Assembly: GCA_947625935.1 (NCBI GenBank)
Contig: CANQQE010000031.1
Span: forward strand, 1 to 32,131
Source: an uncultured Muribaculaceae bacterium
Lineage (GTDB): Bacteria > Bacteroidota > Bacteroidia > Bacteroidales > Muribaculaceae
Reading direction: 5' to 3'
DNA: 32,131 nt
Below the pieces are notes generated by a model, which worked only from the letters and a program-made list of their open reading frames with translations, made no database searches and was not told the DNA's origin. Shown here in pieces: positions 1-7,357 of this stretch (the stretch's first letter is position 1; every line of letters starts with the position of its first letter). Both the position numbers and the translations under genes were made by a program.

Positions 1-43
1 TTGTGAAAGTCAGGGCTTTGTTTTGTGTTTTACAACAGGTTGT

Positions 44-77
44 AAAAAAGAGGGCGCGTCTATTTTGACACACCCTC
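44..77 (-). terminator. Rho-independent terminator of pnp
   Basis: Read on the minus strand just after the pnp stop, positions 77-67 and 60-50 form an 11-bp stem (two G-U pairs) around a 6-nt A/T loop. Six T residues follow (A44-A49 on the plus strand). Position, GC-rich stem and T-run fit an intrinsic terminator for pnp. Confidence 0.8.
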
Positions 78-109
78 GTCGTTATCAGTTGACAATTATG
101 GGATGTGGA

Positions 110-2371
110 TCAATCGTTGTGGCGGGGTCCGCGGTTGCGGTCGCCGTCGCGGCGGGGTCCACGGTCGCCGTCACGGCGAGGTCCGCGGTTGCGGTCGCCA
201 TCGCGTCGTGGTCCACGGTCGCCGCGTGGTGCGCGCTCGCGCTCAACATAGCCCTCGGGCTTCTCCTGAAGGGCACGCATCGACAGGCGGTATTTGCCGG
301 TCTTCTTGTCGATTTCGAGAAGTTTAACCTCTACGGTGTCACCCTCTTTCAGTCCCGATGCTTCCATGTTGTCGAGGCGGTCCCATGAAATCTCAGAGAT
401 ATGGAGCAGGCCGTCGCGGTTGGGCATGAACTCTACAAACGCGCCAAATTCAAGAATCGAACGTACCTTGCCGGTGTAGACTTTCCCTTCTTCGGGGAGC
501 TCGACGATGGCGTTGATCATCTCCATGGCCTTGTCGATAGAATCCTTGTTGGCTGCTGCGACTTCGATGTAACCACCTTCGTCGATTTCGTCGATCGACA
601 CTGTCGCGCCGCTGGCTTCCTGGATGCCCTGGATCACTTTTCCGCCCGGGCCAATCACTGCGCCGATGAGGTCTTTGGGGATTATCATGGTCACGATGCG
701 AGGCACATGAGGCTTGTAGTCCTCACGAGGCGCGGGTATAGTCTCGTTGATGATATTGAGGATGTGGAGGCGTCCTTCGCGGGCCTGCATCAGTGCTTTT
801 TCAAGTATTTCGTATGACAGGCCGTCGCACTTGATATCCATCTGTGTGGCGGTTATGCCATCGACGGTGCCGGTCACTTTGAAGTCCATGTCGCCGAGGT
901 GGTCTTCGTCGCCGAGGATGTCAGAGAGTACGGCGTATTTTGAGCTTTCGCTGTCGGTGATGAGTCCCATGGCGATACCGCTGACAGGTTTTTTCATCTT
1001 CACGCCGGCGTCGAGCAGCGCGAGTGTTCCGGCGCATACGGTGGCCATCGACGATGAGCCGTTTGACTCAAGGATGTCGCTGACTATGCGGCAGACGTAG
1101 GGGAAGTCATCGGGGAACATACGTTTCAGCGCGCGGTGGGCAAGATTGCCGTGTCCCACCTCGCGGCGACTGACGCCTCGTGCCGGACGCGCCTCGCCTG
1201 TCGAGAAGGGGGGGAAGTTGTAGTGGAGCAGGAAGCGTTCGCGGCCCTGGTTGAGCACATCGTCGAGAATCTTTTCGTCGAGCTTGGTGCCGAGAGTTAC
1301 GGTCGAGAGCGATTGGGTCTCGCCGCGGGTGAACACCGCCGACCCGTGAGGTCCGGGGAGGTAGTCGGTCTGGCACCAGATGGGGCGTATCTCGGTTGTC
1401 TTGCGGCCATCGAGACGGATACCCTCGTCGAGCACGCAGCGGCGCATAGCGTCTTTTTCCACGTCGTGGTAGTAGCGTTTCACAAGGGGTGTCTTCTCCT
1501 CTTTTTCTTCCTCGGGAAGAGAGTCGATATATTCCTGGCAGATGGCGTCGAAGCTGTCCTGACGCCAGTGCTTGTCGGCGCAGCCGGCTTTGGCGATGGC
1601 ATAAGCTTTGTCATAGCATTTTTCGCGTACATCCTTGCGGAGGTCTTCGTCGTTGACCTCGTGGCAGTACTCGCGCTTGACGGTTGCTCCGGCCTCCTCG
1701 GCAAGCTCCATCTGAGCCTTGCATTGCTCCTTGATGGCTTCGTGAGCGAACTTGAGTGCGGCGAGCAGGTCGGCTTCCGACACTTCGTTCATTTCGCCCT
1801 CGACCATCATGATATTGTCGTAGGTCGCGCCGACCATGAGTTCGAGGTCGGCTTTTTCAAGTTGCTGGTATGTGGGGTTGATTACAAATTCACCGTCGAT
1901 GCGGGCCACGCGTACTTCCGAAATAGGCCCGTTGAAGGGTATGTCAGAGACGGCAAGCGCGGCTGATGCGGCAAGACCGGCAAGCGCGTCGGGCATATCA
2001 TCGCCGTCGGCCGAGTACATGGTCACGTTGACAAATGTGTCGGCGTGGTAGTTGTCGGGGAACAGCGGGCGGAGCACGCGGTCAACGAGGCGTGCTGTGA
2101 GAATCTCATAGTCAGATGCGCGGCCTTCGCGTTTGAGGAAACCGCCGGGGAATCGCCCGGCTGATGAAAATTTCTCTTTGTACTCAACTGTCAGGGGCAT
2201 GAAATCCACCCCTTCGCCGGCCTCCTTGGCCGAGACAACTGTCGCGAGCAGCATAGTGTTGCCCATGCGAAGTTCAACCGCTCCATCAGCCTGTTTGGCG
2301 AGCTTGCCGGTCTCAAGTGTGATGACGCGGCCATCGCTAAGGGTGATGGTTTTCTTGATTGGGTTTACCAT
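110..2371 (-). CDS. pnp: Polyribonucleotide nucleotidyltransferase (PNPase)
   Basis: The 753-residue product is a phosphorolytic 3'-5' exoribonuclease that degrades mRNA and takes part in RNA quality control in the cytoplasm. The order is the standard one: RNase PH domain 1, an alpha-helical linker, RNase PH domain 2, then a KH domain ([16 protein letters not shown], with the GPGGK loop) and an S1 domain ([17 protein letters not shown]). The enzyme is usually about 700-720 residues. The excess here is a C-terminal tail of about 45 residues rich in Arg, Gly and Asp, with RGPRRDGD-type repeats encoded by a 54-bp DNA repeat, probably disordered and RNA-binding. The ATG at 2371 lies about 45 bp from a TAACTTTG -7 element. 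It appears to be transcribed alone and ends at its own terminator. Confidence 0.97.
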   Translation of the reverse strand: MVNPIKKTITLSDGRVITLETGKLAKQADGAVELRMGNTMLLATVVSAKEAGEGVDFMPLTVEYKEKFSSAGRFPGGFLKREGRASDYEILTARLVDRVLRPLFPDNYHADTFVNVTMYSADGDDMPDALAGLAASAALAVSDIPFNGPISEVRVARIDGEFVINPTYQQLEKADLELMVGATYDNIMMVEGEMNEVSEADLLAALKFAHEAIKEQCKAQMELAEEAGATVKREYCHEVNDEDLRKDVREKCYDKAYAIAKAGCADKHWRQDSFDAICQEYIDSLPEEEKEEKTPLVKRYYHDVEKDAMRRCVLDEGIRLDGRKTTEIRPIWCQTDYLPGPHGSAVFTRGETQSLSTVTLGTKLDEKILDDVLNQGRERFLLHYNFPPFSTGEARPARGVSRREVGHGNLAHRALKRMFPDDFPYVCRIVSDILESNGSSSMATVCAGTLALLDAGVKMKKPVSGIAMGLITDSESSKYAVLSDILGDEDHLGDMDFKVTGTVDGITATQMDIKCDGLSYEILEKALMQAREGRLHILNIINETIPAPREDYKPHVPRIVTMIIPKDLIGAVIGPGGKVIQGIQEASGATVSIDEIDEGGYIEVAAANKDSIDKAMEMINAIVELPEEGKVYTGKVRSILEFGAFVEFMPNRDGLLHISEISWDRLDNMEASGLKEGDTVEVKLLEIDKKTGKYRLSMRALQEKPEGYVERERAPRGDRGPRRDGDRNRGPRRDGDRGPRRDGDRNRGPRHND
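126..234. repeat. 54-bp tandem repeat encoding the PNPase RG-rich tail
   Basis: The sequence starting GTCCGCGGTTGCGGTCGCC at 127 recurs at 181, a 54-bp period (18 codons), and each unit contains a related half-unit with GTCCACGGTCGCC. The repeat lies inside the pnp reading frame and encodes two near-identical copies of an 18-residue RGPRRDGD-containing block. The period is a multiple of three, so copy-number changes would keep the frame. Confidence 0.75.
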
Positions 2372-2413
2372 AAATGTCGTTTATATATAATTCTTTCTTC
2401 TACAAAAATCACG

Positions 2414-2421
2414 CAAAGTTA
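2414..2421 (-). promoter_or_regulatory. -7 element of the pnp promoter
   Basis: On the minus strand this reads TAACTTTG, matching the Bacteroidetes -7 consensus TAnnTTTG, 43 bp upstream of the pnp ATG. A TTG lies further upstream (2446-2444) at a spacing of 22, slightly long for a -33 element, so only the -7 is well supported. Confidence 0.55.
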
Positions 2422-2555
2422 ATAAATTAACTTGACAAATTAGCAATCAAGCCATTAGAAAACTGCGATGACGACATTAAAAATCTCAAAATTCGAGGAG
2501 GAACGGCCGTTGGGACTGTCTTTTTGTCAGGTTGGGGCGGCCACGGGGGGTGATG

Positions 2556-2599
2556 AAAAAATCGGCGGTCGCTACTGTTGTGTTGTAGGCGACCGCCGA
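2556..2599 (-). terminator. Rho-independent terminator of the starch-binding gene
   Basis: On the minus strand, 2599-2589 and 2572-2562 form a perfect 11-bp GC-rich stem (TCGGCGGTCGC and its complement) with a 16-nt loop. It is followed by a run of six T (A2556-A2561 on the plus strand) and lies 27 bp past the stop codon of the upstream reading frame. The rest of the 2372-2625 gap shows no gene. Confidence 0.8.
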
Positions 2600-2625
2600 A
2601 GTGGCTCTTGTCTGTGAACGTCAGA

Positions 2626-3345
2626 TTAACGGTTTGCTGATCCTCTGATGATTGTCTTGGTGACCTTATTGCCGCGGCGCACTATGTATAGCCCGTCGGC
2701 AGGCTTGGTCACGCGTATGCCCTGAAGCGTGTAATATTCAGGAGCCGTTGTGTCGCCGGTTTCCTCTGTGAGGTTTTCCACTCCTGAGGGGTCGATTGCT
2801 TTGAGCTTGCCGATGCGGGCGTGGTCGAACGTGAAAATGTCGGTGTCCTCTTTTTCCGCACTGCTTGACGGATCTTTAGAGTAGGGGGCGTTGGCGTTGT
2901 CGAACACGGTGGGATCGTAGGGTGTGCATCCTGTGGCTCCTTGTCCGTAGGTGTCGAGTACCATTAGGCCGATACCTGTGTTTTTGATGTAGTCTTCAGT
3001 TATACCGAGCTTTGAGAGCGGGAAACGGAATTCATAGAAAGTGTGTTGCGCGGGATCTATTTCGTCGATAAGGTCAACGAAACCGCCGTTTGTGCGAAGG
3101 TCTTCGGGGTCGTAACCAAAATCCTCCTGTCCCCAGATGCTTGTGATCGATGGGAGCAGACCGTCCTGCATTCCATAGAACGGCTCTGCCCCGAATGTCA
3201 CGCATGATGCTGGGTCTTTGTAGTCGGCTACGCCGTTGCTGTTAGGGAAGAAAAGAGCGGGGTCCCGACTGTGGGTTTCGTGTTGCCCAGCCATATGCAG
3301 TCGGTGCCGTTGTTGAATGTGTTGAATTTGCCGCCTTCGTCCCAA
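2626..3345 (-). CDS. C-terminal part of frameshifted secreted starch-binding protein
   Basis: This frame continues the protein encoded by 3228-4421 after a one-base shift. The authentic part starts at about 3264, and the nominal ATG at 3345 lies in sequence that the other frame reads as the normal protein. It holds the end of a beta-sandwich, CBM9/DOMON-like region (FYEFRFPLSKLGI and similar strands). It ends in a tail with YYTLQGIRVTKPADGLYIVR followed by GNKVTKTIIR, a C-terminal signature seen on Bacteroidales secreted proteins and probably a sorting or anchoring signal. No catalytic glycoside hydrolase domain is visible. A stop at 2626 and a terminator just beyond show that the end of the gene is intact, so the break is local. 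The family assignment rests on the joined protein. Confidence 0.7.
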   Translation of the reverse strand: MGRRRQIQHIQQRHRLHMAGQHETHSRDPALFFPNSNGVADYKDPASCVTFGAEPFYGMQDGLLPSITSIWGQEDFGYDPEDLRTNGGFVDLIDEIDPAQHTFYEFRFPLSKLGITEDYIKNTGIGLMVLDTYGQGATGCTPYDPTVFDNANAPYSKDPSSSAEKEDTDIFTFDHARIGKLKAIDPSGVENLTEETGDTTAPEYYTLQGIRVTKPADGLYIVRRGNKVTKTIIRGSANR

Positions 3346-4421
3346 ATGGTGCTGCCGGTGTTTAGGACTCCTTCAAACTCCTTGTCGGGGTCAAGGTCAA
3401 AAGCGAAGCATATGCGTCCATTCATCTGGTAGGGTTTGGCGCGCAGGTTATCAGCTTTTCCGTCGCCATATTCATCCCATACTTCATAGACATATTGGAT
3501 GCCGATATAGAGATAGTCTTTGTCGTAGGAGGCATAGACCGAATATGTGTCAAGCACGGGGTATTCATGTTTCCCTCTGAATGCGCTGGCAATGTCGCGG
3601 GCCACACCTTGGGCTATAAGGTCGGCGTCGCTCCAGTGGCTGAGAGCGTCTTCGGCCACACACATACGGTTGTCTCCGTTAAGTTTGGTGAATTTCATAT
3701 TGACGGTGCGGTTTGTGCCGACGTTGCCGTTGGGATTCACCTTGTAGTAGTCGGTGATGAGATTGTTGCCCGTCAACGGTATTTGTGGAGCTCTCTTGCT
3801 GTATTTGAACGACTGGACACGGTGGCCGTTTTCGTTTTCGACATAAGTTTTAAGCGTAGTGGTTTCGGTGAATGTGAGCGGTGCCGTATAGGGCGTGGCG
3901 GACAGATCGGGCTCGGAACCGTCAATGGTGTAATAGATGGTTGTGGCGGGTTCGACGGTCAGGGTGACTGTGATGTTTTCGTCAAATCTCGCGCCTGATT
4001 GAGGGTCGGCTTTCACTGTGGGTTTGGTGCCTGTCGCGCCTTCATAGATGCCTTCGTCGGTGACTTCGCCTTTGTTGGCGTCGGCTCCCTTGTAGATGTG
4101 CCCGGCTTTGGGTGCGCTGTCGTAGTTGCCGGTCTGATGTCCTTCGCCTCCGCTTTTGTTCCCGTCGCAGAATAAGAAACCCGATATTCCTTTAGGGTCG
4201 GACGGGAAAGTAAATTCCCAGATGTCGCCGTCGGTGTTAGTCATCTCTTTTCCCGGCCATTGTGATTCAGGACCGCCCCAATAGTGGATGTTGACGGTTG
4301 GGAACATGGTTGAAGAATTGTCGTAGTAGATGGTAACATCTTCGGCCACCATTGAAGCAGAAAATACTACCGGAAACGCCAGCGATAGAGCCAGGCGTCT
4401 GAATGAGCACAAAAGTTTCAT
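3228..4421 (-). CDS. N-terminal part of frameshifted secreted starch-binding (CBM26-like) protein
   Basis: The 397-residue frame starts with a signal peptide (MKLLCSFRRLALSLAFPVVF). A CBM26-like starch-binding module follows (roughly residues 28-115, aromatic-rich, VNIHYWGG and WPGKEM). Then comes a chitobiase/Fn3-like module (about 133-210, TIYYTIDGSEPD) and a CBM9/DOMON-like domain from about 215 (VYASYDKDYLYIGIQY). It most likely binds starch or a related glycan outside the cell or at its surface. The natural protein ends after TKPTVG at about 3264, and the last 12 or so residues of this frame are out-of-frame read-through. Slipping back one base gives VG-DPALFFPNSN and continues in 2626-3264, about 598 residues in total. 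The break may be a real mutation, a sequencing error in the C run at 3264-3266, or less likely programmed frameshifting. Confidence 0.75.
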   Translation of the reverse strand: MKLLCSFRRLALSLAFPVVFSASMVAEDVTIYYDNSSTMFPTVNIHYWGGPESQWPGKEMTNTDGDIWEFTFPSDPKGISGFLFCDGNKSGGEGHQTGNYDSAPKAGHIYKGADANKGEVTDEGIYEGATGTKPTVKADPQSGARFDENITVTLTVEPATTIYYTIDGSEPDLSATPYTAPLTFTETTTLKTYVENENGHRVQSFKYSKRAPQIPLTGNNLITDYYKVNPNGNVGTNRTVNMKFTKLNGDNRMCVAEDALSHWSDADLIAQGVARDIASAFRGKHEYPVLDTYSVYASYDKDYLYIGIQYVYEVWDEYGDGKADNLRAKPYQMNGRICFAFDLDPDKEFEGVLNTGSTIWDEGGKFNTFNNGTDCIWLGNTKPTVGTPLFSSLTATA

Positions 4422-4424
4422 GAT

Positions 4425-4482
4425 GTTAAAAAGGTTGTTTGATCGTGCAAAGTTAAAAAGGTTGTTTGAGCATGCAAAGTTA
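4425..4482 (-). promoter_or_regulatory. Tandem 27-bp promoter duplication upstream of the starch-binding gene
   Basis: Two near-identical 27-bp units (4425-4451 and 4452-4478) are followed by the start of a third. On the minus strand each copy boundary carries TAACTTTG, at 4482-4475 and 4455-4448. The TTTG of the upstream copy (4478-4475) lies exactly 19 nt from the downstream TAACTTTG, giving a perfect TTTG-N19-TAnnTTTG promoter. The upstream -7 element therefore also serves as the -33 element of the next one. The downstream -7 is 27 bp from the ATG at 4421. Confidence 0.7.
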
Positions 4483-4561
4483 AGAATGTTTGTCGAGATA
4501 TTAAAACGCTGTGCGTGACGATCTCTCTACATCGGTAGTTTTGTCTGTCGTGTTGGAGCTG

Positions 4562-5008
4562 TCAGCGTTTGGAGCGGAAGAATTGCTGCATCAGGGCGGC
4601 GCAGTCGTCGGCGAGTATGCCCGATGTGATTGTTGCGCGGGGGTGGAACGGCTGACGTGCGGTAATGGTCGAGTAGCCGCGCTTGGGGTCGGCACAGCCA
4701 TAGACTATGCGTTTCACCTGTGCCCATCCAATCGCTCCGGCGCACATCAGGCACGGCTCGACGGTGACATATAGCGTGCAGTCGGCGAGATATTTACCTC
4801 CGAGCGTGGCGGCGGCTGCGGTCAAAGCCTGCATCTCGGCGTGGGCGGTCACGTCGGCGAGTGTTTCGGTCAGGTTGTGCCCCCGGCCGATGATGCGTCC
4901 GTTGCACACCACCACCGCTCCGATCGGCACTTCGTCGCTTTCCATGGCACGGCGTGCCTCGTCGAGTGCGGCTTTCATGAATCGGGTGTCGTCGTCGAGA
5001 ATTATCAT
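4562..5008 (-). CDS. tadA: tRNA-specific adenosine deaminase (TadA family)
   Basis: The 148-residue product is a zinc-dependent nucleoside deaminase. It shows the catalytic HAE motif (TAHAEMQAL, where Glu is the proton shuttle) and the PCLMC zinc-binding pair (VEPCLMCAGAIGWAQ). With VPIGAVVV near the N-terminus these are the hallmarks of TadA, which converts adenosine 34 of tRNA-Arg(ACG) to inosine. Length is typical. Its ATG overlaps the stop of rnz by four bases (ATGA), so the two tRNA-processing genes are translationally coupled. A guanine deaminase or another cytidine-deaminase-like enzyme is a less likely alternative. No clear terminator is visible in the 140 bp before the next gene on this strand. 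Confidence 0.9.
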   Translation of the reverse strand: MIILDDDTRFMKAALDEARRAMESDEVPIGAVVVCNGRIIGRGHNLTETLADVTAHAEMQALTAAAATLGGKYLADCTLYVTVEPCLMCAGAIGWAQVKRIVYGCADPKRGYSTITARQPFHPRATITSGILADDCAALMQQFFRSKR

Positions 5009-5919
5009 AGCAGGTCGATTTTCATCCCCTCGGTTGCGGCGATTGTTTCGGGAAATATCTCGCGGGCTTCGCTGAGATGCTCGTCTTCGTTGAGGTAGCT
5101 TTTGGAGTAGTGGCCGAGCAGAAGCCTCCCGACCGATGCGTCACGGGCTATCATGGCCGCCTGTCGGGCTGTAGAGTGAAAACGCTGTGCGGCTTTGTCG
5201 GCTGAACTTTCGGTATAGGTGGCCTCGTGGTAGAGCAGATCGACTCCCTCGATGGCCGGAATTATGGAGGGATAGTAGGCTGTATCGGAAATATAGGCGT
5301 AAGAGCGCGACGGATCGGCCGGTGTGGTCAGTCGAGCATTGGGGATAACGGCACCGTCGGGTGTGACATAGTCGGCGCCGTTTTTTATGCTTTGCCGCAG
5401 CGAAACCGGGATGTCGTGGAATTTTACCATCTCGCCGTTGAGATGGCGGGGTTTTGGCTTCTCGCGGAATATGTATCCCACCGTAGGCACACGGTGGTTG
5501 AGCGGCACGGTCTCCACCGTTATCGCGTCGTTCTCATAAACCGTTGCCCGCTCCGGGGCGATTACCTCGAAGCGCAGGTCGTAGGTGCGTTCGCGGCAGA
5601 AAAAGTCCATTATGCGCCTGAACATATCGATTCCTTCGCGGAAAGTGTGCACCGTTAGCGAGCCGCCGGTCTGATGCAGGGCGAGCGTCGACAGCAACCC
5701 CGGCAGACCAAGGCAATGGTCGCCGTGGAGGTGGCTGATGAAAATATGTCCGAGCCGCGAGAATTTCACTTTCATGCGGCGAGCTTGCAGTTGTGCGCCC
5801 TCGCCGCAATCGATCATATAGAGGTTGTCGCGGATGTCGATGACCTGGCACGATGGCTGGTGACGCAGCGACGGTGTGGCTGATCCGCATCCGAGTATGT
5901 CGATTTGAAATTTTGCCAT
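5005..5919 (-). CDS. rnz: Ribonuclease Z (tRNA 3'-endonuclease)
   Basis: The 304-residue product belongs to the metallo-beta-lactamase fold and shows the HxHxDH metal motif (SHLHGDHCLGLPG) plus later ligands in ISDTAY and LLYHEATY and the GHYS motif near the C-terminus. RNase Z removes 3' trailers from tRNA precursors. I chose the ATG at 5919 (MAKFQIDILGCG), which matches the usual start of the family. An in-frame start at 5943 would overlap the predicted -7 element. Downstream tadA overlaps by four bases, so both form a small tRNA-maturation operon. Confidence 0.94.
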   Translation of the reverse strand: MAKFQIDILGCGSATPSLRHQPSCQVIDIRDNLYMIDCGEGAQLQARRMKVKFSRLGHIFISHLHGDHCLGLPGLLSTLALHQTGGSLTVHTFREGIDMFRRIMDFFCRERTYDLRFEVIAPERATVYENDAITVETVPLNHRVPTVGYIFREKPKPRHLNGEMVKFHDIPVSLRQSIKNGADYVTPDGAVIPNARLTTPADPSRSYAYISDTAYYPSIIPAIEGVDLLYHEATYTESSADKAAQRFHSTARQAAMIARDASVGRLLLGHYSKSYLNEDEHLSEAREIFPETIAATEGMKIDLL

Positions 5920-5940
5920 AAATATTTTTTTATGCTGGTG

Positions 5941-5948
5941 CAAAGATA
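5941..5948 (-). promoter_or_regulatory. -7 element of the rnz-tadA promoter
   Basis: The minus strand reads TATCTTTG, a match to TAnnTTTG, 21 bp upstream of the rnz ATG at 5919. No convincing -33 TTG is visible at the usual distance. Its position supports the shorter rnz start. Confidence 0.5.
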
Positions 5949-6004
5949 GTGTTTTGCCTGTTAACAGAAATAAAGTTAATTATAAATAATTAATCGTCGG
6001 GCCG

Positions 6005-6036
6005 TTTGCATTATATGTCTCCAACGGTTACCTTTG
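6005..6036 (+). promoter_or_regulatory. Plus-strand promoter in the rnz-ADH intergenic region
   Basis: TTTG at 6005-6008 and TACCTTTG at 6029-6036 are separated by 20 nt, a good match to the Bacteroidetes consensus. Transcription would start near 6043 and meet the hairpin at 6076-6107 within about 70 nt. Confidence 0.5.
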
Positions 6037-6042
6037 AACTGT

Positions 6043-6113
6043 TTTTTCATAGGATTAGATTTTTAAGGTTTTTGATAATGAGGCTGTCGTGAGACCCCCT
6101 CATTATTATTTTT
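6043..6113 (+). ncRNA. Possible small RNA or leader attenuator before the alcohol dehydrogenase
   Basis: A predicted promoter (6005-6036) and an intrinsic terminator (6076-6113) enclose about 70 nt with no conserved reading frame visible. The only ATG (6079) gives a four-codon peptide lying in the stem. The transcript could be an independent small RNA or a leader that stops before the dehydrogenase at 6184. This is inferred from the signals alone. Confidence 0.3.
6076..6113 (+). terminator. Hairpin with T-run upstream of the alcohol dehydrogenase
   Basis: Positions 6076-6084 and 6099-6107 are perfectly complementary over 9 bp (ATAATGAGG and CCTCATTAT) with a 14-nt loop. They are followed by TATTTTTTAT on the plus strand only. 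This is terminator-like, yet no plus-strand gene lies upstream in the window after the divergent rnz. Confidence 0.6.
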
Positions 6114-6147
6114 TATAGTTCATGGTCTGTCTTACTTGACTTATTCG

Positions 6148-6155
6148 TATCTTTG
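6148..6155 (+). promoter_or_regulatory. -7 element for the alcohol dehydrogenase operon
   Basis: TATCTTTG matches TAnnTTTG and lies 28 bp before the ATG at 6184, beyond the hairpin. No good -33 TTG is seen at 19-21 nt. Confidence 0.45.
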
Positions 6156-6183
6156 TGAAAGTAACATTTATAAATGATTGGTT

Positions 6184-7353
6184 ATGGAGAATTTCACATA
6201 TTTTACTCCCACAAGGTATATCTTCGGGCGCGGCACCGTTGACCGCGCCGGTGAACTGACCCGTTGGACGGGCTGCCGTAAGGTGTTGGTGGTTACCGGC
6301 ATGGGATCGGCTGTGCGCAGCGGTCTCTATGCTAAAGTGGCGGCTTCGCTCGATGCCGCCGGTGTGGCTCACCTGCATCTGAGCGGTGTTGAGCCCAACC
6401 CCACCGACCCCAAGGTGCGCGAGGGTATCGACATGTGCCGCTGCGAGGGGGTTGACGGCCTTGTGGCCGTAGGCGGCGGGTCGGCCATCGACACTGCCAA
6501 GGCTATTGCCTGCGGCGTGCCTTACGACGGCGATTTCTGGGATTTCTACGCCGGGAAAAAAGTTGTGGAGGAGGCGTTGCCTGTAGGGGTGGTGCTGACC
6601 ATCCCGGCTGCCGGAAGCGAGGGGTCGGGCAACTCTGTGATAACCAATACGGCCACGATGCAGAAGATCAGCCTGCGCACCGAGAGTGCGCTGCGCCCGC
6701 GGTGGTCTATTCTCGACCCTACGTTGACCTTCACACTCCCCCCTTATCAGACTGCGAGCGGCATCGCCGACATGATGGCCCACATCATGGAGCGTTATTT
6801 CTCCCCGACAACCGACGTGGAGGTCACCGACCGTCTTGCCGAGGGGTTGCTGAAGGCCATAATCGAGGAGGCGCCCAAGGTGATACGCGACCCTGCCGAC
6901 TATCAGGCGCGCGCCAACATAATGTGGGCCGGGACGATGGCTCATAACGGCGTGTGCGGTTGCGGGCGCGTTGAGGACTGGGTGTCGCATTTCATGGAGC
7001 ATGAAATCAGCGCGCTCTACGGCGTAACCCACGGGGCCGGTCTGGCTGTAGTCTTCCCCGCCTGGCTGACGTTTATGGCGGGGCGCCGTCCTGCCAAGGT
7101 GGCGCAGTGGGCCCGCCGTGTCTTTGACGTTCAGAGTCATGATGACACGACCGCCGCCCTTGAGGGTATCGAGGCGTTGAAAGCGTTTTTTGGCAGTATC
7201 GGTCTGCCTGTGACTTTCACCGGGCTTGGAATCGACTCCCCCGATATCCCACAGCTTGTCAAGAACCTCCACATTACAAAGGGGGAGGTCATCGGCGGTT
7301 ATTACCGCCTGTCGGCTCCCGACACCGCTGAAATCTACAAACTGATGCTTTGA
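6184..7353 (+). CDS. Iron-containing alcohol dehydrogenase (BDH/YqhD-like)
   Basis: The roughly 389-residue product is a group III metal-dependent alcohol dehydrogenase that would interconvert an aldehyde and an alcohol with NAD(P)H in the cytoplasm. The glycine-rich nucleotide site is GGGSAIDTAKAIA. Metal ligands fit the Asp and His of GIADMMAHIMERYFS and the two later His residues in the SHFMEHEISALYGVTHGAG stretch. The sequence is closest in style to butanol-dehydrogenase/YqhD-like members (AGSEGSGNSVIT). I prefer the ATG at 6184 to the TTG at 6178. The stop is 4 bp before the next gene, so it heads an operon with the acyltransferase-like gene and creD. The natural substrate cannot be read from the sequence. 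Confidence 0.92.
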   Translation: MENFTYFTPTRYIFGRGTVDRAGELTRWTGCRKVLVVTGMGSAVRSGLYAKVAASLDAAGVAHLHLSGVEPNPTDPKVREGIDMCRCEGVDGLVAVGGGSAIDTAKAIACGVPYDGDFWDFYAGKKVVEEALPVGVVLTIPAAGSEGSGNSVITNTATMQKISLRTESALRPRWSILDPTLTFTLPPYQTASGIADMMAHIMERYFSPTTDVEVTDRLAEGLLKAIIEEAPKVIRDPADYQARANIMWAGTMAHNGVCGCGRVEDWVSHFMEHEISALYGVTHGAGLAVVFPAWLTFMAGRRPAKVAQWARRVFDVQSHDDTTAALEGIEALKAFFGSIGLPVTFTGLGIDSPDIPQLVKNLHITKGEVIGGYYRLSAPDTAEIYKLML

Positions 7354-7357
7354 TGAT

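Noticed and set aside
28-47. Inverted repeat TTTTACAAC...GTTGTAAAA next to the pnp terminator
   Set aside because: Only two bases separate the arms, so a stable hairpin would lose inner pairs. It is not followed by a T-run on the useful strand, and the real terminator is adjacent.
126-234. Regularly spaced repeats resembling a CRISPR array
   Set aside because: The repeats are in frame with pnp, encode its RG-rich tail, have no unique spacers and no cas genes nearby.
1136-1966. Long open frame (276 codons) antisense to pnp
   Set aside because: It lies wholly inside the conserved pnp gene on the other strand. Its composition is the mirror of GC-rich pnp codons, and it has no recognisable domain or promoter.
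6106-7272. 388-codon open frame antisense to the alcohol dehydrogenase
   Set aside because: It covers a gene with clear catalytic motifs on the other strand, and its product is a low-complexity His, Gly and Arg-rich sequence without motifs.
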